Of a stretch of DNA of 64,000 bases, positions 33,701-46,278 are shown piece after piece (within the stretch, counting starts at the first letter, position 1; every line of letters starts with the position of its first letter). The position numbers were made by a program, and so were the translations under genes. Origin of the DNA: Mikania micrantha (taxonomy: Eukaryota; Streptophyta; Magnoliopsida; Asterales; Asteraceae); contig CM018696.1 in the NCBI GenBank assembly GCA_009363875.1, positions 89,798,215 to 89,862,214 of the forward strand, written 5' to 3'. The notes under the pieces are model-generated. The model saw only the letters and a list, made by a program, of their open reading frames with translations. It was not told where the DNA came from and did no database searches.

Positions 33701-34493
33701 ATTTTCATGTAAATATTCCTTTTGTTGGTTTTTCTACGTCATTTTTTTTGCTTCAAATTTTTAATCAAGTATTTTTGTTGGACAGAGTTTCTTTTTTCTT
33801 TCGACTATTCGAACTTACGTCGTCTACATTAACATAATGACATGTACGCATGTCTCATGAAGACGGATTGGCAGCTCAGTTTTGATTTTGAAAAGGCATG
33901 CTTTATACTTTTCATATTAATACCGAGACAACAAAGTGTAGGTTTTTTTGACCAATAAGTTGTATTCGTATTTCGTAACACTATCTTTGCAGTTTTGTGC
34001 ATGTATCAAATTTCAGTAATACTGCAAACATGTGTCAGTTTTGAAGCTAAAAAGATTATTTTAACATGTCAAGTTAAATGGTTGATTTTTTTATTTACTT
34101 TATTTTTTTGATTCGGATATTATCATCAAACAACTTCAATCGAGTTGTTTTTAAATCAACGCGCTAGGTGGTATTTTTGTTGTTTTCATATCTTTTATAC
34201 TCAACTATTTATTCGTTTTCATATCATGACAGACCACAGGCCCAAGCTCTCAATTTGGGATGTCAACCTCAGATGGGCATTATGTTCCTGCAGTTGCTGG
34301 AGGAACAATCCCGCAACCCCGACCCACACAACCACTCCCAGTGGGTTCCGGAGATGACCTGCATGCGTATCATATAGATGATGAAGAAATGATGAGACTG
34401 AAAGCAGAACGTGGCGGGAAAGCTGGTGGTTGGAGCTTAGAATTAAGCAGAAAACGAGCCCTTGAGGAAGCTTTTGGAAGCATTTGGATCTAA
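30745..34493 (+). CDS. MAT1: MAT1-like CDK-activating kinase assembly factor (no RING)
   Basis: Five exons: 30745-30812, 31134-31207, 31296-31399, 31483-31548, 34233-34493; 573 bases, 190 residues, all GT-AG with matching phases. It reads MVVASNTNSFAKEMTIRKRI at the start, then FNKRVDDFSSLRDYNDYLEE, KIAQYQKENAEQIMNAQARK, and a C-terminal GGWSLELSRKRALEEAFGSI. These match the MAT1 central coiled-coil and C-terminal region. In animals and fungi MAT1 bridges CDK7 and cyclin H and has an N-terminal RING finger; here, as I recall for the short plant homologue, the RING is absent. Expected role: CAK/TFIIH assembly in the nucleus. The fourth intron is long (2.7 kb). Confidence 0.88.
32040..32190 (-). 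pseudogene. Short copia gag-like fragment in an intron
   Basis: On the minus strand a stretch reads SAKDIWEALQVKFRRAKRVQ and continues past a stop, similar in style to the UBN2 gag domain of copia elements. No LTRs or other domains nearby. Weak call from motif style only. Confidence 0.3.
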
Positions 34494-35589
34494 ACTTTGC
34501 ACAATATTTTTCAACTTAATCTTGCAGGGGTGTAAAGATTGTCAACGTGGTTGTGGTTCTTGACTTGTGTTTGATGAATCCTGCACTGTGTTCATCTTCA
34601 ACTTCCAGTCCATCCTTGTAACCTCATACCAAGTGTTGACTGATTACTTGCCTTTGGTCGGAACATGTATAACAATTTTGATTGATTTTGTAATTGAAAT
34701 TTGTAATTGAGGAGTTTATAAATGATTGCAAAATCCTACATTCAACCATGCATATTTTGTAATTGAGTGATTATAATGCAGATTAACCTGATGATCATGT
34801 AAGCACTTCATACGTGGTTATATGTTTTTACATATGATAATCTAACTTGTTTTTTAATTTGTTTTTTATAAAGTTTCGAGATACGTGTATGTGAAAACAT
34901 TGTTTTTAATGTTTTTATCCTTTTGCTATCTGCTTTTTATATCGGTTGGTCATCATCACGAAGTGTGGGTGATTAAACACTGATAATTCTGAATGGGGCT
35001 TTTAAAAGAGAAGAATTATATATTTCTTCTTTCTAACTTGAAAAATTATATATTTTTTTAAATATAAATTTCCAATGCATAATGTACAATGCTCTTAAAA
35101 CATGATTTTAAGAAATATAAAACCAATCACTGTACCGTCAATTTTTTTTTATTGTTCCTTCAAACTTGCAAAGTCGTGGCTGGCTAGCCAGGTTTGCCGT
35201 CATCACACGCCTTGTGATTGGTGTTTAGGGATCATACAACATTTGGTTTGGTTCAATTTTATTTTTAAATGATTCAATGTTGATTTTCGATATTTAAAGC
35301 ATGGTAGTCATGAGTTGGTACACACTTTAACTTAAAAACCTTTAATACCGGACTAGAAAGATCATACTGTGATCATCTTGAATTGTAAATAAAAGACTCT
35401 AACCTGATAATTATTCTTTTGACTTTTCTATAAAAAAATTTGAATTTAAAATAAGGTCATGAGAATGTTGAAATCTCGTGTTGAATCCTTGCCTTTCAAC
35501 TTTCAAGTCGCTAAAAAAAAAATTGAACAAATACCTATTTACCAAAGTGTTTTTAGGTTAATGATACTCTCTTTACTTCTCTATGAGAG
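34494..35589. other. Intergenic, no gene seen
   Basis: Downstream of the MAT1-like gene, AT-rich. Holds the presumed 3' UTR. No repeat or coding signature recognised, apart from the left part of a possible SINE from about 35540. Confidence 0.45.
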
Positions 35590-35597
35590 GTCTTAGG

Positions 35598-36228
35598 TAA
35601 ACCTGTAAACGAACCGAATAGTTCGTGAACTATTCAGGAACTGTTTGGCGAGAAGTTCGTTTATTTAATAAAGGAACAAACACGAACATAAAATTTGTGT
35701 TCGTTTAATTAAATGAACGAACATGAACATACATAGTGTTCGTTTATTTATGTTCACGAACTGTTCGGTTTTGTTCGTTTATTTGTGTTTGTTAATATTC
35801 GTTAACCGTGTAATGTTAGTTTATGTTAGGTTAACTATCTAATTTACGAATGATATGTATTTACATTCAAGAGACTTATCGTTTGTGTTCCTTTATGCTT
35901 GTTCAATTGTGTTCCTTTATGTTTGTTCAATAGTGTTAATGTCCGTTTATGATTGTTCAATTGTGTCCCTTTATATTTGTTCAATAGTGTTAATATTCAT
36001 TTCGCTGTTCTAAAAAAATAATAATAATAATAATAATAATGTTCATTTATGTTTGTTTGTTTATTTTGGTTTATTTGTATTCATTTATGTTCATGAACAG
36101 TTCGTTTAATTTATTAATGAACGAAAACAAACGAACACGAACATAATCATTTTCTTAATAAACTAATACGAACACAAATTTCATGTTCGATAATGTGTTC
36201 ATGTTCGTTCGGTTCGTTTATAGGCCTA
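35598..36228. mobile_element. hAT-type MITE, 631 bp, rich in GTTCGTTTA motifs
   Basis: Ends are TAAACCTGTAAACGAACCG (left) and the reverse complement of TAGGCCTATAAACGAACCG (right), 16 of 19 matching. Flanks gtcttagg (35590-35597) and gtcttatg (36229-36236) form an 8-base target duplication with one change. Interior: long inverted arms packed with gttcgttta/taaacgaac variants, and an AAT microsatellite at 36018-36040. No transposase. Confidence 0.8.
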
Positions 36229-36378
36229 GTCTTATGTTCAAATCCGGGCTGAAAAATATTTGTGAAGACAAGGTCAGGGGAGTTGTCCACCAATTGTAGG
36301 ATTCCTCATGCGAATAGACTCGAACATACGCCCTAGAGCGTGAAATTCGAGATGACGAATGTTAAAAAAAAAGAAAAA
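36229..36378 (+). mobile_element. 3' half of a SINE-like element split by the MITE
   Basis: After the MITE the sequence continues with gttcaaatccggg (B-box-like) and ends in an A-rich tail at 36363-36378. The 5' half with aggtctta lies left of the MITE (before 35597). I did not find its target duplication. Confidence 0.45.
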
Positions 36379-36630
36379 ATCTTGAAACAATGAAACCTGT
36401 TTTAGTGTCTACAGTCTACACCTATCTGCGTAAGTTAGTAGCAGTGACCACCAAAATTCTGGTTTTCAGATCCAATCGGAAACCTTGAGCTTCATATGTC
36501 GCCCACTTAAGCTTAAGCTCTCACACACTCTCACTTCATTCTTCAACGCACACACAAATCTATGAACTGAATCAATCTACATACTTAAATCTATGAACTG
36601 AATCAGTCTACATCTTTTCACACAAATTCA

Positions 36631-38108
36631 ATGTCATCACTTCATCAAAGATCACTTCACAAACCCTACAATTTACTATTCCACAAATCATCAACCGATG
36701 CCCCCTCAAAACCCTACTATTTCTCAGCGATTTTGAATCGAACCACCATCTTGCTCCTCCTCACACTGATTATAATCCTCGGTGTCTTCTCTCCATGGAT
36801 CGGTGATCGTTCGACGTTTTTCTCGCCGTCTAGGGTGTCTCTGGAAGCGAAATGGCGAGGTTATACGCTACCGGAAGCGGTGTCGTATGTAGCGAAGAAC
36901 GGGAGTACGGTGATCGTGTGTGCGGTGAGCCAGCCTTATTTGCCGTTTTTGAATAATTGGTTGATTAGTATCGTGAGGCAGAAGCATCATGAGAAGGTGC
37001 TTGTGATTGCTGAAGATTATGCGACGTTGTATGCTGTTAATGGGAGGTGGCCTGGTCATGCTGTGTTGATTCCTCCTGCACCGGATGCTCAAGTTGCTCA
37101 TAAGTTTGGCTCTCAGGTGAATTTTTGTTGTTTAATAAAATTAAGCATTAGATTGTTTAGGTTTTACAGTTTTGATGAATCAGAGTTTGATGGTGGTTAT
37201 AGAAACCCTTGACAGTAAGTAAACTTGAAATTTGCACGAGTATAGAACATTATTGCCGTATATATGTAATGTTTTTCGTACCATTTTGTAGGGATTCTTC
37301 AACTTCACTTCCAGAAGACCACGACATTTGCTTCAAATACTGGAGCTAGGATATAATGTGATGTACAATGATGTTGATATGGTCTGGTTAGCGGATCCAT
37401 TTCCTTACCTCAAAGGAAATCATGATGTGTACTTTATGGATGACATGGCTGCTGTAAGAATCATATTTGTTTCTTAGATTCATGTGCTATGTTAATTCTG
37501 AAAACACAGGTCAAAATGGTTGTATCTGGCTGACTCGTAAATATTTTTGTCCATTTTTTTGTTAGTTAATAATGTTTTAAATTATGACCAGGTAAAACCA
37601 CTGGACCACCCCAATATCCTGCCACCACCAGGGAAGAAAGGGCGGACTTATATTTGCAGCTGTATGATATATATGCACCCGACAGCGGGTGCAAAACTAG
37701 TCATGAAAAAGTGGATTGAAGAGCTTCAAATCCAACCATGGTCAAAAGCAAAGAAAGCTAATGATCAGCCTGCTTTCAACTGGGCATTGAACAAAACCGC
37801 AGGGCAGGTATGTGAATCATTAGTGTCATATTTTCACTAGACTGTTGATCATACCTTTATAGTTTAAAAAAGTTAAGAAAAGGATTTACTTGCAGGTTGA
37901 CCTGTACCTGTTACCGCAGGCAGCATTTCCAACTGGTGGATTATACTTTAAGAACCAATCATGGGTAGATGAAACCAAGGGGAAACATGTTATTATTCAT
38001 AACAATTACATTACTGGTTTTGAAAAGAAGATAAAACGGTTTAAAGACTACAACCTTTGGTTGGTTGATGATCATCCATCGGAATCGCCACTTGGCAAAT
38101 TAGAATGA
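36631..38108 (+). CDS. RGXT: Rhamnogalacturonan II xylosyltransferase-like GT77 protein
   Basis: Four exons: 36631-37116, 37292-37453, 37592-37807, 37896-38108; 1077 bases, 358 residues, all introns phase 0 and GT-AG. Residues about 38-56 are a hydrophobic signal anchor (ILLLLTLIIILGVFSPW), as in type II Golgi proteins. The catalytic DXD motif is DVD at about 189-191 (NVMYNDVDMVWLADPFPYL). Length and the motifs YICSCMIYMHPT and TGGLYF agree with the Arabidopsis RGXT/MGP4 family, alpha-1,3-xylosyltransferases that add xylose from UDP-xylose to fucose in RG-II pectin. Which paralogue it is cannot be told. No breaks seen. A second start is unlikely because this ATG is at the family's usual N-terminus. 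Confidence 0.9.
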
Positions 38109-39239
38109 GCTGAAGAATCTCCTGTTTATAGGTACTGCATGTCATATCTTATTTCTTTTAATTCCTCCATTAAAATTTATATTTTGTTGCATAGTTGCAC
38201 ATCTTTATCATTTATATACTGAACCTTCTAAACGATCAAAACTAATAGAATTTTAATATTTAAAATTCCTTGGTGTCTCCCTTCAGTAGAGTCGTAGATC
38301 CGAACAAATGTTTATCGGACAGCCACGGAGCTCATGTTGTTTTAGCAAGTTACCCCTTGATCAAGACTTTCCCACAGACCAAACACTGAAGTATCAAGTT
38401 GAACATGAAATCATACAGGAAATCAAGCCATCTATGTGTTCTTTTGTAGATTTTTTTTTTAAAAAATTTTTGAAGTGTGATTTTCTAATTTTCTTTTAAT
38501 TCTCTCTCCCTGTTTCAACATTTTGAAACCGGTAATATGGGTCACTTTAGAGCTTGAACCTGCATTAATTGTATGTAGGGAACAAAACAAATCTGCAGTT
38601 ATTAAGATTACATATTGGGTCAACACCAACTATTTTGTTAGCATACCATATTGATGCATTAAAAATCGAGTTAACTCCGGTTTAACCCTTTAGTTTTTGT
38701 CCGAGTCTTGAACTACAGTTGTTCAAGAGGCCTTTAGTTTAGCTGGTGTTTTCAAGATACAAATATATTTTCCATTTAACAAGACGGGCTTAGAGCATTC
38801 GTAAGTCATCCCCATCCCCAACCCTATGACCTCATATTTAACAATAAAAAAAAGAAAAAAGAAAAGAAAATCACTCCATTCCATCTCCATGCCTCCTGCC
38901 TCCAGACCCATATATCTAGTGGAAAGCAAACCGATACTGTCACACACATACCTAACCCTCATATATATGTGTGTGTTTGTGAGTGAAAGAGAGAAAAAAT
39001 TATGAAAAATAAAATAAACAAGTATTATTACTATCTATAACAATATGAAACTTGTACTAGAGTTAAAGGACACTGTACAACAAAAATACGACTGTTAAAG
39101 CATACTTAAGTTGTGGATGTGTATATCTTTGGTCAGACTATTAACTAAAGTAGCTCCATCCAACTGGTTTAGCCAACCAAGGTTTTTGCTTCCAATAGGC
39201 GAAGGTTCGATCCCTCTTTGTACCTTTTCTTTCCATCTT
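38109..39239. other. Intergenic, no gene seen
   Basis: RGXT 3' UTR at the start, then AT-rich DNA with small GT/AT repeats near 38960. Around 39095-39240 a B-box-like GGTTCGATCC (39206) on the plus strand hints at a SINE fragment, without an A box or tail that I can place. Confidence 0.4.
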
Positions 39240-39440
39240 TTTGTTAAACGCAACCTGCAAAGCGGGCAAGTCTTCTGATCATGATCCATCAGTCGTTCCA
39301 ATCAACACCGGTGGAATATAAATCGGCAATTGGTTGACCGTTGGATCCCCCATCTCTGACATCATACTCATATAGACACACGACACAACTTTCTGACGGG
39401 TATACAAGTTCGAGAAACTTAACCATCAGAAGAGGCTCAC
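39240..39440 (-). pseudogene. BRH1-like RING-H2 finger fragment with a frameshift
   Basis: On the minus strand KFLELVYPSESCVVCLYEYD carries the first cysteine pair. After a frame change, STNCRFIFHR, a stop, and LERLMDHDQKTCPLCRL supply the rest of a RING-H2 finger of the BRH1/RHA type. The first and second halves are in different frames and the second includes a stop. The sequence after CPLCR is unrelated to the family. It is probably a decayed gene fragment of a membrane-anchored E3 ligase. Confidence 0.6.
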
Positions 39441-40168
39441 ATATGAGTAAAGTAGACGTCGATTGATCTATTCAAGTTGGGTCCGGTAAAAAGGTTAGTT
39501 ATAAGAAATTTGATAACTTCGTGAGGCAACGTTAAATGATTACATGCACACAACACAGTAATGGCACGGCAATGCGCGCCGAACTTGCCCCATCTAGTTT
39601 AATTGAAATAGGGATTGTTATAAAAATAAGACATAATAGATTTTTAGAAAATTGATTTTTTGTTGATATAAAAATGGTTAAGCTACTATGAATGCTCTTA
39701 TATCCATTAAAAGCTCTTGTGATACATCATACAAAACGGTTATTATACAATTAAAAATGCAGGGTTAACGTTCATAATGACATAATGGCAAAACATACAC
39801 TAACTTGAAAGAAAAGTATACCTAGTTGTTCACTGTTCTCTTAAGAAGAAGCAGATTTTGAATCTTGTAAGAAAACTATTTCGAATCTAGTAAGAGAACT
39901 CGTTTGTTATATAGGGTATATGTTTTTACAAGACTATGAATTCATGAACTTCAGATCACATAACAACCAACATGTTTGTAATGCATCATTTTTTATATAC
40001 AAACCACCAAAGCATCTAAACTCATGAAACAACAGTCACTATAATATCTTCCAAGAGAATAAACTTGTAAAGACCATTTCAAGTTTCTCTAAACACATAC
40101 AACTAACATCAAGCTTACTTGAAACAACATCCAGTCTATTCTTGAATGAAGCAGTTTTACTTTCACCT

Positions 40169-41980
40169 TCAATCTTTCTTCTTTTCTTTCAATGGCCCTC
40201 TGGGAATTTTACTCACAACCTTCTCATCAAACAATGCATATTGGTTCTTCAACTTCATCATTGCTTTCTCCACGAATGCATCGACCTCATCCTTGTACCT
40301 CACGTACAAAACAGGGACCGTTTGTAGAACCACAAAACCTGTTTTGCCATGAAACAAAAATCACAGTGTTAACAAACTATTGTAAAGCAGTCACAAACAA
40401 CCATGAAACCAAAAGATCTCACTCGTATAAACCAAAGTTAAGAAACTGCAGCAGCGCCCTACAACTGAGAGCACCCACAATCCGGCAACAACCTGCCAAT
40501 AATTTCCAACCCATGTCAAATTTCATCTTGTTTTTACAGCAACTTTTTTTAAGATCATATACATACAGCTAAGAACTTCTTCAGATCTCTCCCAGACCCA
40601 ATATCCCATAACATATGAAGAGAATGATTTATTTCAATCCTCAATGCAGAAGTAAACTGAAGAATAGGGTCTTCTGGAATTCTAACTTCTGGAATGCTTG
40701 GGGGAGACCTGTGGCTACATCAGTTAGAATGTGAACTGGGAAACCAATAGACTTTGGAAACTGGAAAGCTTACTTGTACATGATATTAGAGACACTAGAC
40801 CACAGAAAGAGAACCGCAAACACAAGAATCAAAATGTGGCAAACCAGAGTAACAAGATGGTACTCGAGCAACTCAAATAACACCCACAATGCAGTTGCTC
40901 CACCAAGTATGCTGGCAGATATCTTCTTGTTCCTCCACAAGAATACATCAGCAGCTGCATCATTAACCAGAAAGAACATTAGAAAGAAGAGTGGTGCAAC
41001 TTTGTTTTGCACATCTAAGAACACACGTGTGCTATTATAAGATTCCTTCTTAAATTTAACACAAGGTAATGCCAGTAACTTCAATAGTTTTAAAGTGACT
41101 GTTTCTCTATGCCTTGATTTACAACATTCAAATTCACAATCTAGAAAGTATTCTTTGTAATTCCTGAATCCCTACAATCAAGTTGTTCACTAAACTAATA
41201 TAGGATTTTAAAACATCATATATTTAATAAAAAAAAAGGTCTCCCAGAACAGAAGAATCAAAGATGTAACTGTTGTACTTCTTGTATTGTATTTTTAAGA
41301 ATAGCCCAATAAGTTATCTAGCCCAAAATCTTAAAGTCTAAGTTTTTTCCTAATGGTTTCAACTTTCAAGTAAAAAACATAAACCAAACCATTCCTAAAC
41401 CGAAATACCTAATGACCTAACATTTTTGTAATAGTTGTATGATGATTTCATGGTTTCAAATCAAAATATGAGCACGCCTAAAACTGAGCAATTATTCAGT
41501 AAAGATTAGTGAATTTACATAATCAAAATTTCAACCTTTGAATATCTAATGCTAAACTAGAGTTCTATCAAATCCCTAATTCTAAAAAAATTATAAGACA
41601 AAATGATCAGCTCAAATAATAAAGCAACACGAAGGAATCAACAATCGGATACAAAATTTACCAGAAAACGTTTAAGCATGGGGATTGTAAAGCTCGAAGG
41701 CACATATTTGATCTTACTAAACAAGAAGTTCAAATCAACAAATAAAACAAGAGTTCTTACGTTTTACACCGCCAAAAACCTGAGGAACCGGTTGATCTCT
41801 ACCGGAAAATAGGTTACTCTTTGATTTTAGAGCAGAAGTTGGCTTCTTCACATCATCATCATCATCAACAACATCGATATCATCATGCTTCGTCTTCTTC
41901 TCCGATTCAGAATCATCATGATGAATCTTGTCGGTCATCTTTTCAACAGGTGAATAATTTTTAGTCTCTATCTCATCCAT
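40169..41980 (-). CDS. RTNLB: Reticulon-like protein (RTNLB)
   Basis: Five exons on the minus strand: 41980-41761, 40954-40774, 40708-40567, 40492-40423, 40338-40169; 783 bases, 260 residues, GT-AG with matching phases. The N-terminal about 70 residues are acidic and variable. The reticulon homology domain starts PADVFLWRNKKISASILGG and has two long hydrophobic hairpins (WVLFELLEYHLVTLVCHILI...; VVAGLWVLS...FLTLVYTSFVVLQTVPVLY). The C-terminus is basic (KIPRGPLKEKKKD). Plant RTNLB proteins sit in tubular ER and bend its membrane; the hairpins are the membrane part. An in-frame ATG 12 codons upstream (42014-42016) exists; I prefer 41980 because the following sequence resembles known starts. 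Confidence 0.9.
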
Positions 41981-42160
41981 AATCACACAAAATTCGAATT
42001 TGAAACAGAAACCCAAACTGATGATCGAGGAATGTTATTGCAGTAGTCAATTTTGAGTTTTGAGACGGTGCAAGAGAATAAACACGTGTCCGAATATCGA
42101 GAATGAAGGATACCAGTGGGGACGTATCACCGCCTCAAAGATTCAAAATATTTAGAATAT

Positions 42161-42428
42161 TTTAGACCATGATGTCTTGTTTTAATGATAAGATAAATGC
42201 ATGAGAGAAGTGATAGGAGCCCAGATCATGTGTTCGATTCTTGATTCCTCCCGGTTTTACCGTCTATTAATCGTCGTGTCTTTGGGCGAGTGCTTAGGCC
42301 GGGTTTTCCCCGGATATTGGTGTCTGGTGGGCTAGGAGCTTCGTCCGTCTGTACTAGTTGCCAGCTTGGACATCCTTTAACTATTAGAGGCCGCATCCGG
42401 AATAGATTATTGACCCTTCAAAAGAAAA
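42161..42428 (+). mobile_element. Possible SINE
   Basis: Contains gtgttcgattc (B-box-like, near 42230) and ends gacccttcaaaagaaaaa. Flanks share tagaatatt within imperfect direct repeats (about 42149-42160 and 42429-42442). An A box is not convincing. Confidence 0.4.
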
Positions 42429-42748
42429 ATTTATAGAATATTCATAAAATTAACGGCGTTTGATTTGATCGACCTCATTTAATCAAAATTGTCATCCTTT
42501 TATCAATTTACATGTTTACAACTTGCTTATAACCATTAATTCATTTATAACCACTCAACTAGTTTAAATTATTTAGATAAGTTCATAAAACTATAAAAAA
42601 CCGACCCAAAAACCAAAAAATCCAAACCAAAATAACCGAATCCAAATATAAACCAACGGGTTTGGCAAAAGTTTTCTAAAGAACTGAAATTTTGGGTCTG
42701 GGTTTCGTTTTACCTAAAATAAAAACTGAAAAAACCGAACACATGCGT

Positions 42749-42749
42749 A

Positions 42750-42780
<31 letters not shown>
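42749..42780 (+). repeat. GT/AT microsatellite
   Basis: About eleven GT units followed by four AT units. Confidence 0.9.
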
Positions 42781-43785
42781 TACCTTTCAAAGATTTCAAT
42801 AATTTATAAACCGTCTATTTTAATTTTCTTAGTTCTTGATACCCACAGTCATACAAAAATCATATATTTTATTATGTTCTTTGAACTTAGGAGACCAAAA
42901 ACACATGATTTATACCAAACTTAAATATTTTTGTATGTAATTTTAAATGTTTAGTAGTGTTGTACTTCAATTATTTTTTTAGTACAAATACAATAGTTTG
43001 GTATGTTTATTTACAAGCATAATTTTAGGTATGAGTAGAAAAATTGAAAAAAACGAAACCCAAACCGAACCTAAATTGGTTTAAAAATATATAAACCAAA
43101 AAACTGAACTCAAACTAGTTTAAAAACCCAAAAACGAAATTTTGGTTTTGGGTTGGGACTAAGCAAAAAGCCGACTCAAACCGACTTATGCACACCTCTA
43201 ACACTAGTTTTTTTTAGCATGGTTGTGGAAGTCGCTAGGCACTAGTCTGGCGGCGAGATACCGCTTAGTGATTAATCGGCGCTAGGCGGATTGGAATTTT
43301 TATATGTAATTTTACAAATATATATTATATACACACATTAATATCAATAATTCAATATAATACTTTAAATAATTTAAAAAATGAACGTAAATATACTAAG
43401 TCAAGTACTTCTAAGTTCAAACTTAAACACTGAGTTTAAAGTTTAGAGATGGATTTCTATGTTTAGTGGCTGAATTCGATGTTTCAGATGTTGGATTTGA
43501 TGTTTTAGAAACATATTAAGTATTTTGGGTTGAGAAATGTCTTGAATAATCATGGACCTAGGTCCTTATTATCCGAAAAATAGTAAAAAAAATAGGCCGC
43601 TTAGACCAAATCGACAAGGTTAGAGGCCACCTAATGCTAGACGGATTTTTACAACACTGGTATACACACATTTAAGCATGCATGAGTTATGTTGGTTTGT
43701 TTGAACACAAATAAATATATAAATTGTGTTGGGTTTGTAAATGTAACCTCAATACCGTCACTGTTGTCACTATTTACACACCTAA

Positions 43786-45068
43786 TGTGACAATTCAAAA
43801 TTTTCAGGTTAGAATCACATCTCTAAAATAAAGAGAATGAGTGTAAGCGAAATCACGAAACAAGGCTCCGATTTCAATATACACTGAGTCGAATATAGCG
43901 TTAAATAAAAGATCAGATATTTTGAACTCTTTAGGTCTTGAGATATAACCATTGGAAAGAGCTTGAAAAATCGTGAACGTAGGCGAAAACCATGCGTAAA
44001 ACGGAGTTCGTATGCTCCCGGAATCGCGAAAACAAAATCGAGTCTGACTAAGGCGGTGGAGGTACGCCAAGAAACCCTTTACCAGCCTTGGTGGTACGCG
44101 ACGGACCCAGCAGACATAAAAATTTGAATTTCTTGATCAGAACTCATTTCTATTTAATAAACTCGATTTCCAGACGAACCAGATCAAATTTTAACCCCCA
44201 AATCTCGGTTTCGAAGCTACTAAATCATCAGGATCAAGCTAGGGATCGATTCTACAATTCATGATCATCGTTTTCATCTGAAAAATCCGTCCGAAAGGGT
44301 AAAGATTCATTTTCTCCTACTAGTTTGATATTGTATGGATTAGATCTAGATTTTTAGCTTAATGTAATGGTTATTGTTGTTGATTATTGCTTAGATGATG
44401 GCTAGGAATGGTTAGAAACGAAGAACATGGTATGTTAACGGTTAAATCTTTGTTTTGATCCGTTATAATGCCCGGTTATCATGAAACTATATCTTAGATT
44501 AAAATGGTTTAAACCATTTGGGTGTAACAATGATTGTGATTGTCTTGATCATTTCTTGAAATGCTAGGTTAAATCCAAATGTTTCAAACTAATGACAAGC
44601 ATAAAGATAATCACCGGAATAACGATCTGGTGTTTATGATAAAAGTCATATTAGTACATTGAGCATGATTATTAAACCTTTTATAATATCACATTCTCAT
44701 GTTTCATGATACCTAAATGATCATTAACAAGGATTGACTATTCCTAAGCCAGAAATTCATCTAGGAACTGTTTTAGTTAAATAATCAACAACAATATCTA
44801 TTTGATTAATCCAAAAATGTCGTGAATAATTCATTTAGTCATAAACTCCTTAATAGGAGCCTAAATCATTATAGGTTCCTTGTTTATCGCACTTTGTGAA
44901 ATATTAACTTAAGGATGCTGATTAAGGATTAAGATCAGCTTGATGACTTGAACTGCGATTCCTTATCATCAAAAGTCAAGAAATATTCCGATAATCCAAT
45001 TCAAATACAAATAACTCATAAAACGTTAATGAATTGCAGAATTCTCTTCATATTTTGCGTGATACTTC
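43786..45068 (+). repeat. LTR B, left part (solo LTR, family E/B)
   Basis: Begins TGTGACA at 43786 after CCTAA (43781-43785). The matching right end is at 60603, followed by CCTAA again, so the two parts are one solo LTR opened by later insertions. It shares long similarity with LTR E on the other strand and keeps two decayed ggtacgc palindromes (about 44056-44100). Candidate splice donor at 44299. Confidence 0.8.
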
Positions 45069-45862
45069 TATAACATCAATGCCGGAAGCATTGCCGGAAC
45101 AGTGATCGGTACAGTAACTTGTACAGTAACTCAGGAACACATTACATGAAACTATGTTTATGCTATTGACACATAATGCTTGACACGAAACTATTATGCT
45201 ATTGGTCTGAAATCTGCTTTAAACCTTATGGTTTAACAGTCTGAAACACATCAGACAACACAGAACTGACACACAGATGCTTGATTTAATGCTATTATGT
45301 ATAAACGTATGTAAGGTTAAACAGAACGAAACCATAACGGTTGTTGTTACAGAATGCTAAACCGACGACTTATTCGTATAGGTGACGATCTGTTCGAATA
45401 AATCTGAAAGTTTAAAGTTCTGAAATAAAGACTGAAAAAGTAGAAAACAAAAGTCGGAAACCAAAACCATCGTCGTGTCCATTCGGGTGACGATTCGAAC
45501 GAATACGCATGAAGGTGACGCGTTTTGACAAAACGAAAGCGAAAACGATACGAACGATAATAAATTTAAGGAAATATAATGTTTCCTGTTTTACAATTTT
45601 GAAACTCATCTAAATAAATAAATAATTAATATTAAATCCATTTTTAAGTTAAAATACGTAGAATACACGAACAATTAACGAAACGCGTAAAAATAATAAA
45701 TTACGATAAATAATTCAAGGAATACGATATTTAAAATATTTACTAGTAATAACCACCTTCCAAATGTTTAAAATAAAGTCTTTTTATTTAATTTACAAGA
45801 AACGCGCGTAACGTGCCGGAAACGAGAACCAAGCAACCGAAACGAACTCGAACACCCTCGGG

Positions 45863-45871
45863 GTATAAAAG
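45863..45871 (+). promoter_or_regulatory. TATA box of LTR A
   Basis: ggtataaaagg in a GC-richer context, about 35 bases before a CT-rich leader (ctcttttctctctctaaac). A typical plant pol II core promoter layout. Confidence 0.55.
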
Positions 45872-46278
45872 GCATGAATGAGGTGATTTATCTCATTTAT
45901 AACACTCTTTTCTCTCTCTAAACTTCCCAAACCGTCTCCTCTCTCTCTCTAAAGTTCATCATCTTCAATTCACCATAACTCCTTCAATCTTGGATGAAAT
46001 TTCGTGTTCTTGGTGTCCACGCGTAGCTCTCGACCTCCTCTACAAGGAAGTACAGCAGATCTGAGGTTTTATCCAGCCATCTTCAAGGTATGAGGCTAGA
46101 AACATCATGAAAAATAGGGTTTTCAACCCTTAGTTTGACCACCTCACCTAGACCGGTTAGAAATCTCATCTCATAAGCCCTACGCCACTAGGAGCTGACC
46201 TGCACGTGGAAATACCATGGGAATCACCAGACCAAGGGTTTCGATCGTGGTATAGATGGCAAATACCCAGGGTTCGTT

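Larger units (their letters stand above)
41981..43785. other. Intergenic with degenerate repeats
   Basis: Upstream of the reticulon gene: presumed promoter to about 42120, then a SINE-like unit, a GT/AT microsatellite (42749-42780) and a region (42596-43205) rich in aaaaccgaac/ggttttgggtt motifs at both ends in inverted orientation, probably a decayed MITE. 43210-43780 shows nothing I recognise. Confidence 0.45.

Noticed and set aside
33610..33837. Phe/Leu-rich frame in the MAT1 intron
   Set aside because: T-rich intron sequence gives hydrophobic readings; no membrane protein family recognised.
39539..39600. Possible third Helitron end (ggcacggcaatgcgcgccg, later ctag)
   Set aside because: The stem is irregular and the distance to CTAG is too long to be convincing.
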